From G963676655 sp963676655 (GTDB lineage: Bacteria > Verrucomicrobiota > Lentisphaeria > Victivallales > Victivallaceae): DNA of 64,000 nt. The translations under genes and the position numbers were made by a program. Positions 44,910 through 53,032 of the stretch are shown here, piece after piece. Under the pieces are notes generated by a model that was not told the DNA's origin, searched no databases, and was given only the letters and a program-made list of their open reading frames with translations. Each line of letters starts with the position of its first letter. Within the stretch, counting starts at the first letter, position 1. The stretch lies in assembly GCA_963676655.2 (NCBI GenBank), contig CAXXKX010000003.1, positions 1,426,001 through 1,490,000 on the forward strand. The letters are read 5' to 3'.

Positions 44910-45518
44910 TTAAGCTTTGCCCTGGATGATTTCAGTCAAGCGGGGCCCGACATAAGCACAGATCAACTCGGTCAGGGCTTCGTCGGAAAAATCATAAAAG
45001 ATATCGTTGCCTTTGAATCCCAGCTTCAAGCCGCCGCCAAAATCATGACCGGCAAAAAGCTCGGGTTCTTTTTTCAGGTTTTCCAGCAAACTGCCTTTGA
45101 ACAGTTTATCCATTTTTTCGAGGTTGCGGGCATTGACCATAACATCGAGTCCCTGATCGACCACCGAGGCATCAAACTTGCCGACCGCTTCCATAATAAT
45201 CTGACCCATAAATTCCGGGGTCATAACTTCTTCAGCCGCGGCCAGCACGACATTTTTGAGTCTGGTTTCAAGTTCCTGACGCAGTGAGAGCAGAATATCG
45301 CGAGACGCCTGCTTAATCGCGGCTTCAGCCCGTTTTTCGGAGGCCGTTGCGTCCTGTTCCGCGCTCCGGCGGATATTTTGCGCTTCTGCGGTTGCGGTTT
45401 TAAGAATTTTTTCTGCTTCAGCTTTTGCCTCATTCAGAATTTTTTCTTTTTCCTGTTCCGCCTTATTCAGGCCTTCTTCGCGGATCTTATTCAATAATCC
45501 ATCAAGCTTCTCAGCCAT
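44910..45518 (-). CDS. V-type ATP synthase subunit E (peripheral stalk)
   Basis: From ATG 45518 the product has 202 residues. It starts with a long charged coiled coil (KAEQEKEKILNEAKAEAEKI) and ends in a globular domain (LTELICAYVGPRLTEIIQG) that docks on the A3B3 head. The frame could begin at a GTG 9 bases earlier, but AAAGGT lies at a better distance for ATG 45518. First gene of the operon. Confidence 0.92.
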   Translation of the reverse strand: MAEKLDGLLNKIREEGLNKAEQEKEKILNEAKAEAEKILKTATAEAQNIRRSAEQDATASEKRAEAAIKQASRDILLSLRQELETRLKNVVLAAAEEVMTPEFMGQIIMEAVGKFDASVVDQGLDVMVNARNLEKMDKLFKGSLLENLKKEPELFAGHDFGGGLKLGFKGNDIFYDFSDEALTELICAYVGPRLTEIIQGKA

Positions 45519-45593
45519 AGCAAGCACACCTTTATTTAATTATTAGCAATGAATTTTCGTAATTCAAGTTTAAACTGATATAGTAGAAGAAAT

Positions 45594-45622
45594 AATATAC
45601 TCTGCAAATCTATATTTTACAA
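45594..45622 (-). promoter_or_regulatory. Sigma-70 type promoter of the V-ATPase operon
   Basis: On the minus strand TTGTAA (45617-45622), a 17-bp spacer and TATATT (45594-45599), 76 bp upstream of the first start codon. Confidence 0.55.
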
Positions 45623-45726
45623 GTTTTTACCTGACTTATTTCACTTTTATGTAAGTTCTTAAATCAATGATATTTCAGGGTGTATTTTCCGATGGAATAC
45701 AATATATTCAGGAAATAAATTCACGT

Positions 45727-46083
45727 CTATTTCAGCTGTATTAAATACTCTTTAGTAGTAATACATGCCACGATGCCATAATCATATTGAATATCTGCAA
45801 AAATTTTTAATTGTTCATATCTTGCAGGCAAAACAAGCTCCACCGGTTCGTTAAAAGGATGCCGTTTAAGGTTCTTTGAAGAATATATTAACTTGCCGCC
45901 AGCATAGATTTCAAACATATATATCGCATTTGCCCGAAAATTCGGTTCTAAAATCAACTCAGTCTTATCCGCAGTCAATTTTGCCCGTATATTCATATCA
46001 GGAGGATAAAACTGCCAGACAATAAAGAGGAGAACGGGTAAAATAATTACTGATGCGGTAATTATAATTGCACGTTTTTTCAT
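45727..46083 (-). CDS. Small membrane-anchored protein of unknown function
   Basis: A 118-residue protein with one N-terminal hydrophobic helix (AIIITASVIILPVLLFIVWQ, residues about 5-24) and a soluble beta-rich tail outside the cytoplasm. The tail ends with YGIVACITTKEYLIQLK. No lipobox, family or enzymatic motif is visible. It stands alone between the V-ATPase promoter region and the REP-like repeat, and the start has no clear RBS, so expression is uncertain. Confidence 0.5.
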   Translation of the reverse strand: MKKRAIIITASVIILPVLLFIVWQFYPPDMNIRAKLTADKTELILEPNFRANAIYMFEIYAGGKLIYSSKNLKRHPFNEPVELVLPARYEQLKIFADIQYDYGIVACITTKEYLIQLK

Positions 46084-46206
46084 TTTTCTTAATACTTCCC
46101 CATTGCAAATTAATCAGCATAACTTATTTAATAATATATTACCCTTCAACAATTTATCAAACAAAACACATATTACTTTTATCGGGAATTTTTAATCTTT
46201 GCATTA

Positions 46207-46354
46207 TGGGAGCGCGACGCTCCAGCGCCGCAACAAAAAAACAAGCCAACCACTAACGATAATAAAACAACTTCAACGCATTTCCTGAAACAAGGATAAT
46301 GCTCTATATTTATTGCTTCCGCTCAGCATGCGGCGCTGGAGCGTCGCGCTCCCA
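46207..46354. repeat. REP-like pair: perfect 26-bp inverted repeats around a 96-bp spacer
   Basis: Left arm 46207-46232 and right arm 46329-46354 are exact reverse complements. Each arm begins with a small hairpin of its own, GGAGCG-CGA-CGCTCC, followed by AGCGCCGC. Palindromic GC-rich units in head-to-head pairs in an AT-rich gap are typical of REP/BIME elements mobilised by RAYT transposases. No such transposase is in the window. The spacer has no reading frame of note. Confidence 0.85.
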
Positions 46355-46403
46355 CTTCTCCCATTCAAATACATTTCCGCGTCTATCCATACAAAACGAA
46401 AAA

Positions 46404-46425
46404 GGCGCGCCACTGCTGACGCGCC
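46404..46425 (-). terminator. Rho-independent terminator after rubrerythrin
   Basis: A 6-bp GC stem (GGCGCG / CGCGCC) with a 10-base loop; on the minus strand it is followed by CC and a run of five T. It lies about 25 bp past the rubrerythrin stop codon. Confidence 0.7.
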
Positions 46426-46449
46426 ATGAATACTTAGATCAAATAATAA

Positions 46450-47025
46450 TTAATAATTGACTTCTTTGATTTCGAAGTAGCTCTGCGGATGCAGGCAGGT
46501 CGGGCACATTTGCGGTGCTTCAGCGGCTTCGTGAACATATCCGCAGTTGCGGCATTTCCAGCGAACCGTCGTTGATTTCTTGAAGACTTCACCGTTTTCG
46601 ATGTTGGCAATCAATTTGTTGTAACGTTTTTCATGCTCAACTTCAACTTTGGCGATCATTCTGAAAGCGGCGGCAATAGTCGGGAAGCCTTCTTCTTCCG
46701 CCACATCGCCAGCACCGGGATACAGAATAGTGTGTTCTTCATTTTCACCTTCCGCGGCGGCTTTGAGGTTTTCCAGCGTGGTTCCGATTACTCCGGCCGG
46801 GTAGGTCGCGGTGATTTCCACCGGGCCGCCTTCAAGAAATTTGAAAAAGCGTTTGGCATGTTCTTTTTCATTTTCAGCGGTTTCCAGGAAGAGCGCGGAA
46901 ATCTGCTCGTAACCTTCTTTTTTCGCGACAGACGCGAAATAGGTGTAACGGGTTCTAGCCTGGGATTCCCCGGCAAATGAAGCCAACAAATTCTTTTCGG
47001 TTCTGGTTCCTTTTAATTCAGCCAT
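46450..47025 (-). CDS. Rubrerythrin
   Basis: A 191-residue rubrerythrin. The N-terminal four-helix bundle holds the diiron site in FAGESQARTRYTYFA (about 14-28), NEKEHAKRFF and KVEVEHEKRYNKL. The C-terminal rubredoxin-type domain has two CxxC motifs (WKCRNCGYVHEA, then MCPTCLHPQ). In anaerobes it reduces hydrogen peroxide with electrons from a rubredoxin reductase. RBS AAGGAG precedes the ATG. It is 51 bp downstream of that reductase, in the same direction. Confidence 0.95.
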   Translation of the reverse strand: MAELKGTRTEKNLLASFAGESQARTRYTYFASVAKKEGYEQISALFLETAENEKEHAKRFFKFLEGGPVEITATYPAGVIGTTLENLKAAAEGENEEHTILYPGAGDVAEEEGFPTIAAAFRMIAKVEVEHEKRYNKLIANIENGEVFKKSTTVRWKCRNCGYVHEAAEAPQMCPTCLHPQSYFEIKEVNY

Positions 47026-47076
47026 GATTGTTCTCCTTTTTGAACTGACTTTGTTGAAAAAGATATTTCAGCAAGG

Positions 47077-48591
47077 TCAATGTTTTATGGTTTTTAGTTT
47101 AATGATTATTTTTTGCGCCGACGGATCGTCGCTCAAAATATCGGAAAAATCTACTTTTTGCTCAATTGCATGTTTAATCTCGGCGGAAAGTGAAGTATCA
47201 CCCAAAGTAATCGCGCCGATCAAATGATTGTCCCTGAAGACAAAATAACTGTAATCAACTCCGCTCACTGCTTCGTAAATCTCATATCCGGCGTCTTCCG
47301 GATTTATAAATCCGATACTGAAAAGATCAAAATTCAATACTTTAAGCATATTTGAACGGGCAATTCCTTCAAACTCCACACCTTCGCCAAGCGCGTTCTG
47401 TCCGGCAATTTTACCCTGAAACATAGCCGGTCCCCATATCCCGTAAACCGTCCCGCGATGCTGACATACATCACCGGCTGCCCAGATTGAAGCATCCGAG
47501 GTCTGCAGATAATCATCGACTATCACCCCGCGGTCGACCGTCAAACCGGATTTACGCGCAAAGTAGGTATTCGAACGAATGCCGGTACTGATAATGAAAA
47601 AGTCTCCCTGGACTGTGTCTCCATTATCCAGTAAAACTTCATGCGCCGATTCGTCACCGACAAACTCCTTGACCCGGGCTTGTTTAATAAACTTGATACC
47701 TTGTTTTTCAGCATGCGCCTCAAGGATATCTCCACCGGTTTTATTGAGTTGTCGCGGCAAAAGCCAGCCGTGACCTTCAATCACTGTGACATCCAATCCA
47801 CGAGCGGCCAATGCTCCAGCCGCTTCAAGGCCAAGGATTCCGCCGCCAATACAAACACATTTGCGACTATTTCCGCTCAACTTGAAAATATTATCGGCAT
47901 CACGCTTATGCCGCAACAGAAAAATATTTTTCTTGTTGCTGCCGACAAACGGCGGCATGAAAGCATGCGCCCCGGAAGCAATGATAAGCTTTGTGTAATC
48001 CACCACATCACCGTTTTTTAAATGGACTTTTTTACTTTCCCGGTCAATCTGGTCAACTTCGGTATTCAGGCGAATTAAAATTTTATTTTCATTATACCAC
48101 TTCTCAGGTTGCAGCAACAGGGAATCATCGGTAATATCCCCGGCAAGATAACGAGTCAGGTTCAACCGGTAATATGGATAATCGCAATCATTGGAAAGCA
48201 GTTCAATCCCGGCCGCGGCGGATTTTTCCCGAATGGCTTCAGCCGCGGATACCCCGGCAATACCAGCTCCAATGATGACAACTTTTTCCCCGGCTCCAGC
48301 ATCCGGCCCGGTCATTTCCGCAGTTTTTGCCTGCATAACTTCAAAACGGTCCGGTTTGGCCGCGCAAACCGGACACCCGTCTACCGGAGGCGCACTCCCC
48401 TGATGAATATATTCACAATTCAGACAGCGCCATGATTCGGCTGCAGGTTCTTTTTCGACAACAGGAGCCGCTGATTCCTTCTCAATAAACAGATCCGCAG
48501 GTGCGCCACAGATCGGACACCCATCAGGAGGCGCATCCCCATGATGAACGTATCCGCATACGGTACAAACCCAGCTTTTTGTTTCAGACAT
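47077..48591 (-). CDS. NADH:rubredoxin oxidoreductase-like flavoprotein with two N-terminal rubredoxin domains
   Basis: A 504-residue fusion. Residues 1-35 and about 52-85 are two rubredoxin-like domains, each with paired CxxC motifs (WVCTVCGYVHHGDAPP, CPICGAP; WRCLNCEYIHQGSAPP, CPVCAAK). From about 98 follows a pyridine nucleotide-disulfide-type reductase with the FAD motif VVIIGAGIAGVSAAEAI, an NAD-binding GGGILGLEAAGALAARG, and IWAAGDVCQH for FAD. The reductase would pass electrons from NAD(P)H to its own rubredoxin domains and then to rubrerythrin 51 bp downstream. Usual reductases of this group have no rubredoxin or only one, so two copies are notable. Confidence 0.9.
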   Translation of the reverse strand: MSETKSWVCTVCGYVHHGDAPPDGCPICGAPADLFIEKESAAPVVEKEPAAESWRCLNCEYIHQGSAPPVDGCPVCAAKPDRFEVMQAKTAEMTGPDAGAGEKVVIIGAGIAGVSAAEAIREKSAAAGIELLSNDCDYPYYRLNLTRYLAGDITDDSLLLQPEKWYNENKILIRLNTEVDQIDRESKKVHLKNGDVVDYTKLIIASGAHAFMPPFVGSNKKNIFLLRHKRDADNIFKLSGNSRKCVCIGGGILGLEAAGALAARGLDVTVIEGHGWLLPRQLNKTGGDILEAHAEKQGIKFIKQARVKEFVGDESAHEVLLDNGDTVQGDFFIISTGIRSNTYFARKSGLTVDRGVIVDDYLQTSDASIWAAGDVCQHRGTVYGIWGPAMFQGKIAGQNALGEGVEFEGIARSNMLKVLNFDLFSIGFINPEDAGYEIYEAVSGVDYSYFVFRDNHLIGAITLGDTSLSAEIKHAIEQKVDFSDILSDDPSAQKIIIKLKTIKH

Positions 48592-48708
48592 TATATATCC
48601 CCAAACTTATTAACAAAATAACATTGAAAAAATATGCACTTAGTGCGCACTAATAAGTTTAGAATACTACACCTGATATCAATTTTCAAGAATGATTATC
48701 AAAAAAAA

Positions 48709-48988
48709 AGTAAAAGAATTTGATTTTTTCTTTTTCATCGCTTTTCTCGATGATCATCCTGCTTGCATCCTACGCAAAAGTAATTGTAAAAGCTCAAAAT
48801 CGCTTTTCCAATCACATCGCTCCGAATGAAATGATGATATTTCGCCTGCACGCGTTGCTTAATTTCGCCTGCGGCGACCAACGTTCCGCCGTTGGATCGC
48901 GTCCGAGTACGACTCGGTACGATATAACTTTAAAATTTTTTAAGCAGGAGAAGATAGTAAAAGAATATTAGATTTTTTCTATTTCATC
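48709..48988. repeat. Imperfect 30-bp direct repeats bracketing a hairpin-rich segment
   Basis: AGTAAAAGAAT plus a T-rich tail occurs at 48709-48739 and again at 48956-48988, where it covers the last codons of the UroD-like gene; about 30 of 33 positions agree. The segment between has no convincing gene. It contains two strong hairpins: GCGACCAACG paired with CGTTGG-A-TCGC (48874-48900), and CCGAGT-ACG-ACTCGG (48903-48917). Confidence 0.6.
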
Positions 48989-50113
48989 AACCATTGCTTC
49001 ATAGTTTTTCATGGCTGTAACCGACAACTTACGTCCGTATGGCGACGACGAAGGCATCAAAACAAAACCCCGTCCTTCTCCAGCAGTTCCTTCAGAGATC
49101 GCCCGTTTAATTTTTTCACGAAACTTGGTCTCAGGCAGGTTTTCCAGATCGGATGCCTCAAGGTTGCCGAATAAAACCATGTTCTTACCGTAATTTTTCC
49201 TGACGTAAGCAAGCTCAACATCGCCTTGCGGCGGCGGTTCGATCGGATCAAGTCCCATGCAACCAGTGTCGGCAATATAATCTAAAACATTTCTCAAATT
49301 TCCATGTGAATGGAGCCTGGCATAACCGCCGTGACGATGAATGATCTCAACCAACCGTTTATTGTATCCGGTCACATAGCGGTTAAACAGTTCGGGCGGC
49401 AGATACGGTTCACTGGCATATTCCGGCCCGAATATGCGCCACAGACGCCCCGGAAAAGCTTTGGCAACCATCTCAACTTTCCACTCAATCAGCACCGCCG
49501 CCTTTTCCAGCGCTTTTGTAAACAAATCCTGCTCGGTCATCGCAATTACCGTGTAATCCCCCATTTCGAACAACGCGGCAACGGCGCAAAGCGGATCGGG
49601 CGTATTCAGCATGATCCCGCCGGCATTTCCAATTCGGGACTCCAATTCCATCACTTTTTCCGGACAAATTTCTCCAGCCAGTTCAGAAAACGGCAAATCC
49701 AGCCATGATCTCAAGTCATCAGAATTTTTCAGCAAATGTTCCGTCACCCAGGTAGTGTCGATATCTTTGTCGCGCATGGTTCTGGAAGTCAGAACTGTAT
49801 CATTATGCCTGATCGTGGTTTTCGTAATCCTGTATTTGCCATCGTCTTCCGTGCTGACTTCTGCCAGTTCATCTGGAATCAAATTTATATTCTCTCTTTT
49901 ACTATTTATGACCGGAACATGAGTCGATGCAATCACATCGGTCTTTTCCCGTGCCAGCTCCAGCAACGGCTGCCAGGAAGAATCGCTATAGATGTTATAG
50001 GGGGTAAAATCGTGTGGATTTTGGGTGAATCCGTCAATTTCGTAAAAACTGACGGATGGTCGATCAACCGTTTTTCCGGCGTACGTACGCTCCAAACGTT
50101 CTTTGCGGTTCAT
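48968..50113 (-). CDS. UroD/MtaA-family methyltransferase-like protein
   Basis: From ATG 50113 (GAGG upstream) the product has 381 residues. It begins NRKERLERTYAGKTVDRPSV, the usual start of UroD-like proteins outside haem synthesis. Family features include KAFPGRLWRIFGPEYASEPY and the late MVLFGNLEASDLENLPETKF. It has no signal peptide. It is divergent from an AraC regulator at 50292, as for inducible catabolic genes, but there is no corrinoid protein. This is the third UroD-like gene in the window, with low visible identity to the other two. Confidence 0.8.
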   Translation of the reverse strand: MNRKERLERTYAGKTVDRPSVSFYEIDGFTQNPHDFTPYNIYSDSSWQPLLELAREKTDVIASTHVPVINSKRENINLIPDELAEVSTEDDGKYRITKTTIRHNDTVLTSRTMRDKDIDTTWVTEHLLKNSDDLRSWLDLPFSELAGEICPEKVMELESRIGNAGGIMLNTPDPLCAVAALFEMGDYTVIAMTEQDLFTKALEKAAVLIEWKVEMVAKAFPGRLWRIFGPEYASEPYLPPELFNRYVTGYNKRLVEIIHRHGGYARLHSHGNLRNVLDYIADTGCMGLDPIEPPPQGDVELAYVRKNYGKNMVLFGNLEASDLENLPETKFREKIKRAISEGTAGEGRGFVLMPSSSPYGRKLSVTAMKNYEAMVDEIEKI

Positions 50114-50291
50114 AAAAACCTCGTTAAAATTTACAATATTCAATCATAACAAATAATCATAATAATTTCAATTATTAAGCATAATATATCATTTTTACAA
50201 CTATCTGTATTTAGCGTAAAATTCAATTTTTTTCGCAAATTCAATCAAAAATGCTATTTCATTATCGCTTCCTGCGTGTATTTTATTTGAT

Positions 50292-51101
50292 ATGATAAAA
50301 AAAATTCAAACCGTTTCAATGACCGGATTCAGTTGTCCGGTTGAAAGAATTTCCGGAGTCTGGCGTTTTGAACGTAGCGGCGGACAACGCACAACCGCCC
50401 GCTCGACACCAGGACATTTGCTGCATTGTCACTTTAAAGGGACAACAGAACTCCAGGCAAACGGCCGTAATTATACCGTAATGCCGAATTCAGTTATCTA
50501 TTATCATGAATTCGAAGAGGTGAAAAATTATTTTGTCGATGATATCATGTTTTATTCAATTGCGTTCCAGGCGCCGAATCTGGCTCCGCTCCCGCTGAAC
50601 CAAAGAGTATTTAAAGTAGAGCCGGATATAGTCGATATTTTTAAAAATATTTATACAGTATATTCCTCAAATCCTCCGAACGCAGCTATACAGCTTTATT
50701 CCATGTTGTTATCCCTGCTGCCGCGAATCGGCTTCACTGGCTACGGCATCCGCGAATACCGTACCGCACATGAAAAGCTTTGGCTTGAAGTAGAGGCCTG
50801 GATCAGCAGAAATCATAAGTATCGGACAAGCTCAAGGGAAATCTGCCGTTATTTCAATGTCAGCGCCGCGACATTGCTGCGTGCGTGTCAGGAAACGGTT
50901 GAAACTTCTGTTGCACAACGAGTCCGGCAAATACGAATGGCAGAGGCTCAGGCCTTGTTACTTTATTCCGGCCTCAATATCTCTGAAGTGGCTGAATATC
51001 TCGGCTATCCGCGAATGCATGAATTCTCCCGCGAATTTTCCAGTTATTACAAATATCCTGCGTCAACTTTGATGGAAAAGCCTCAAAACCCAAACAGCTG
51101 A
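50292..51101 (+). CDS. AraC-family transcriptional regulator with duplicated 3' end downstream
   Basis: A 269-residue regulator with an N-terminal cupin-like part (LHCHFKGTTELQANGRNYTV) and C-terminal double helix-turn-helix (SSREICRYFNVSAATLLRAC, then NISEVAEYLGYPRMHEFSRE). The last 46 codons are repeated 200 bp further on in a tandem duplication, but the gene itself is whole. It is divergent from the UroD-like gene and precedes a sulfatase, so it may regulate either or both. Confidence 0.88.
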   Translation: MIKKIQTVSMTGFSCPVERISGVWRFERSGGQRTTARSTPGHLLHCHFKGTTELQANGRNYTVMPNSVIYYHEFEEVKNYFVDDIMFYSIAFQAPNLAPLPLNQRVFKVEPDIVDIFKNIYTVYSSNPPNAAIQLYSMLLSLLPRIGFTGYGIREYRTAHEKLWLEVEAWISRNHKYRTSSREICRYFNVSAATLLRACQETVETSVAQRVRQIRMAEAQALLLYSGLNISEVAEYLGYPRMHEFSREFSSYYKYPASTLMEKPQNPNS

Positions 51102-51363
51102 AACCTCTTACTAAAGTATTGATAATTAACCATTTAAATAAAAATATAAAACCACATATTGAGTATTCCGGCCTCAATATCTCTGAAGTGGCTGAATATC
51201 TCGGCTATCCGCGAATGCATGAATTCTCCCGCGAATTTTCCAGTTATTACAAATATCCTGCGTCAACTTTGATGGAAAAGCCTCAAAACCCAAACAGCTG
51301 AAACCTCTTACTAAAGTATTGACAATTAACCATTTAAATAAAAATATAAAACCACATATTGAT
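50964..51363 (+). repeat. 200-bp tandem duplication (two copies)
   Basis: Copy one is 50964-51163 and copy two 51164-51363, with period exactly 200 bp. By eye only one base within the unit differs (GATAATTAAC at 51121 against GACAATTAAC at 51321). The unit covers the last 138 bases of the araC gene with stop codon, plus its following 62 bases. The near identity shows that the event is recent. Confidence 0.95.
51164..51301 (+). pseudogene. Duplicated araC 3' fragment
   Basis: The second copy of the 200-bp unit repeats the final 45 codons of the AraC protein up to its stop at 51301, but it has no start of its own in the copied part. Only a TTG at 51119 in the previous unit could open the frame, without an RBS. 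It is probably not expressed. Confidence 0.75.
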
Positions 51364-51524
51364 TATTTATTTTTATATTTAACTGTCCGGAAAGTTTCAT
51401 TGTATGCGCATATAACTCATTATTATGCCCAATTATCACATTGAATATCGTGAAAAATGCTTATATTATATAATTATTTCCAGCAAACAGTGAAACGCAT
51501 CCAAAAATTTGAGGATATGTAATT

Positions 51525-52961
51525 ATGGATAAAAAAACAAATATTCTTTGGATATGTACTGATCAGCAGCGATTTGACACGCTCCGCTGTGCCGGCAATG
51601 AGTTTATTGATACCCCAAATCTTGACGAATTAGCGAAAAACGGCGCTTTTTTTGAGAACTGTTTTTCGCAAAGCCCCGTGTGCTCCCCGAGTCGTGCGGC
51701 ATTTTTAACCGGACGTTATCCGGTTACCTGCGGCTGCCGTCAAAACGGACAGGATATTCCGGAAACAGAGGTGCCGGTTACTAAAATACTGGCCAATCAT
51801 GGTTACCGTTGCGGTTTATCGGGAAAATTGCATATTTCTGCTTGCAACCCGTCTTTGCCGCGAGAAATCGAACCACGTATAAATGACGGATATACTGATT
51901 TTCACTGGTCGCATCATGACGGCGCCGGATTCGGCCTGAATAATGAATACTGGCGGTGGCTGTCGCAAAATAAGCTTAAATACCAGGAAGAAGCACACCC
52001 TGAATGCGCATATATCAAATACGGCATGCCGGAAGAATTCGGCCAAACCAGATGGTGTGTAGAAAAAGCCAAAGATTTTATCAATAAAAGGTCTCATAGC
52101 GACATTCCCTGGTTATTCTCTATAAATATGTTTGATCCCCATCACAGTTTCAACCCGCCCGAAACCGCATTGGCAAAATTTGCCGGAATCATTGAAGATA
52201 TCCCATTACCGGCTTACTGTCCGGAAGAACTTGCCGGCAAACCGGTCTGGCAACGTATCGATCACGCCGGAGCCTACGCCACCCCGGGCAGTTTCGCATA
52301 CGATGCCATGTCGGAACGGGACCATCAGTGGATCCGCGCGGCCTACTGGGCAATGGTCGAGGTAATTGACCGGCAGCTCGGAGAATTATTCAGGAGTCTC
52401 GAAGATAGCGGCCAGGCTGACAATACCGTGATCATTTTTACTTCTGACCACGGAGAAATGCTCGGAGATCACGGCATATATCTGAAAGGCCCGTATTTTT
52501 ACGACTGTCTTACCCGGGTGCCGCTGATTATCGCGGGAAAAGGCATTACACCCGGCTTGAAAGTATCCGCACTCACTGAATTGTTTGACCTGGCGCCAAC
52601 TATTCTTGATCTCTGCGGCGTGCCAATTCCTGAAAGGATGCAGGCTAAATCGTTTTCCGCTTTACTTGACGGTAGAACAACCACGCATCGTGACAGTGTG
52701 TATTGTGAATTTTACGGGGCAAATTTTTCATACACACCGCATGCGTTTACCACTATGGTCAGGACAGAAAATTTCAAACTTACCGTCGCTCATCGGATCG
52801 GCCAGGGCGAACTCTATGACCTTAAAAACGATCCGGGAGAACATCACAATTTATGGCACGACCCCAAATATTCCAAGACGAAATCAGCAATGCTGTTGAA
52901 ATTGTGCGACAGAATGGCGGATACCGCGGATCCCCTGCCTTTAAGAAAAGCCATGTGGTGA
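51525..52961 (+). CDS. Sulfatase (formylglycine-dependent)
   Basis: A 478-residue S1-family sulfatase. The N-terminus NILWICTDQQRFDTLRCAGN supplies metal ligands, and VCSPSRAAFLTGRYP (about 51-65) is the classic CxPSR formylglycine motif. FTSDHGEMLGDHGIYLKG follows with the Asp-His ligands, and the tail has GELYDLKNDPGEHHNLWHD. No signal peptide is seen, so cytoplasmic action is likely. It is flanked by two AraC genes in the same direction, and a weak RBS (GAGGAT) stands before the ATG. Confidence 0.93.
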   Translation: MDKKTNILWICTDQQRFDTLRCAGNEFIDTPNLDELAKNGAFFENCFSQSPVCSPSRAAFLTGRYPVTCGCRQNGQDIPETEVPVTKILANHGYRCGLSGKLHISACNPSLPREIEPRINDGYTDFHWSHHDGAGFGLNNEYWRWLSQNKLKYQEEAHPECAYIKYGMPEEFGQTRWCVEKAKDFINKRSHSDIPWLFSINMFDPHHSFNPPETALAKFAGIIEDIPLPAYCPEELAGKPVWQRIDHAGAYATPGSFAYDAMSERDHQWIRAAYWAMVEVIDRQLGELFRSLEDSGQADNTVIIFTSDHGEMLGDHGIYLKGPYFYDCLTRVPLIIAGKGITPGLKVSALTELFDLAPTILDLCGVPIPERMQAKSFSALLDGRTTTHRDSVYCEFYGANFSYTPHAFTTMVRTENFKLTVAHRIGQGELYDLKNDPGEHHNLWHDPKYSKTKSAMLLKLCDRMADTADPLPLRKAMW

Positions 52962-53032
52962 ACCAACTATGCTGCTGGATGAGTACAAATTGAGATTCGC
53001 CGTAATTTATAATACAGTAAGGAATATTTTAA

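Noticed and set aside
48874..48917. Hairpin pair as terminator of the UroD-like gene
   Set aside because: The stems are strong, but no run of T follows on the minus strand.
48720..48971. 83-residue plus-strand frame
   Set aside because: It runs through the hairpin segment and into the direct repeat, has no RBS, and shows no coding features.
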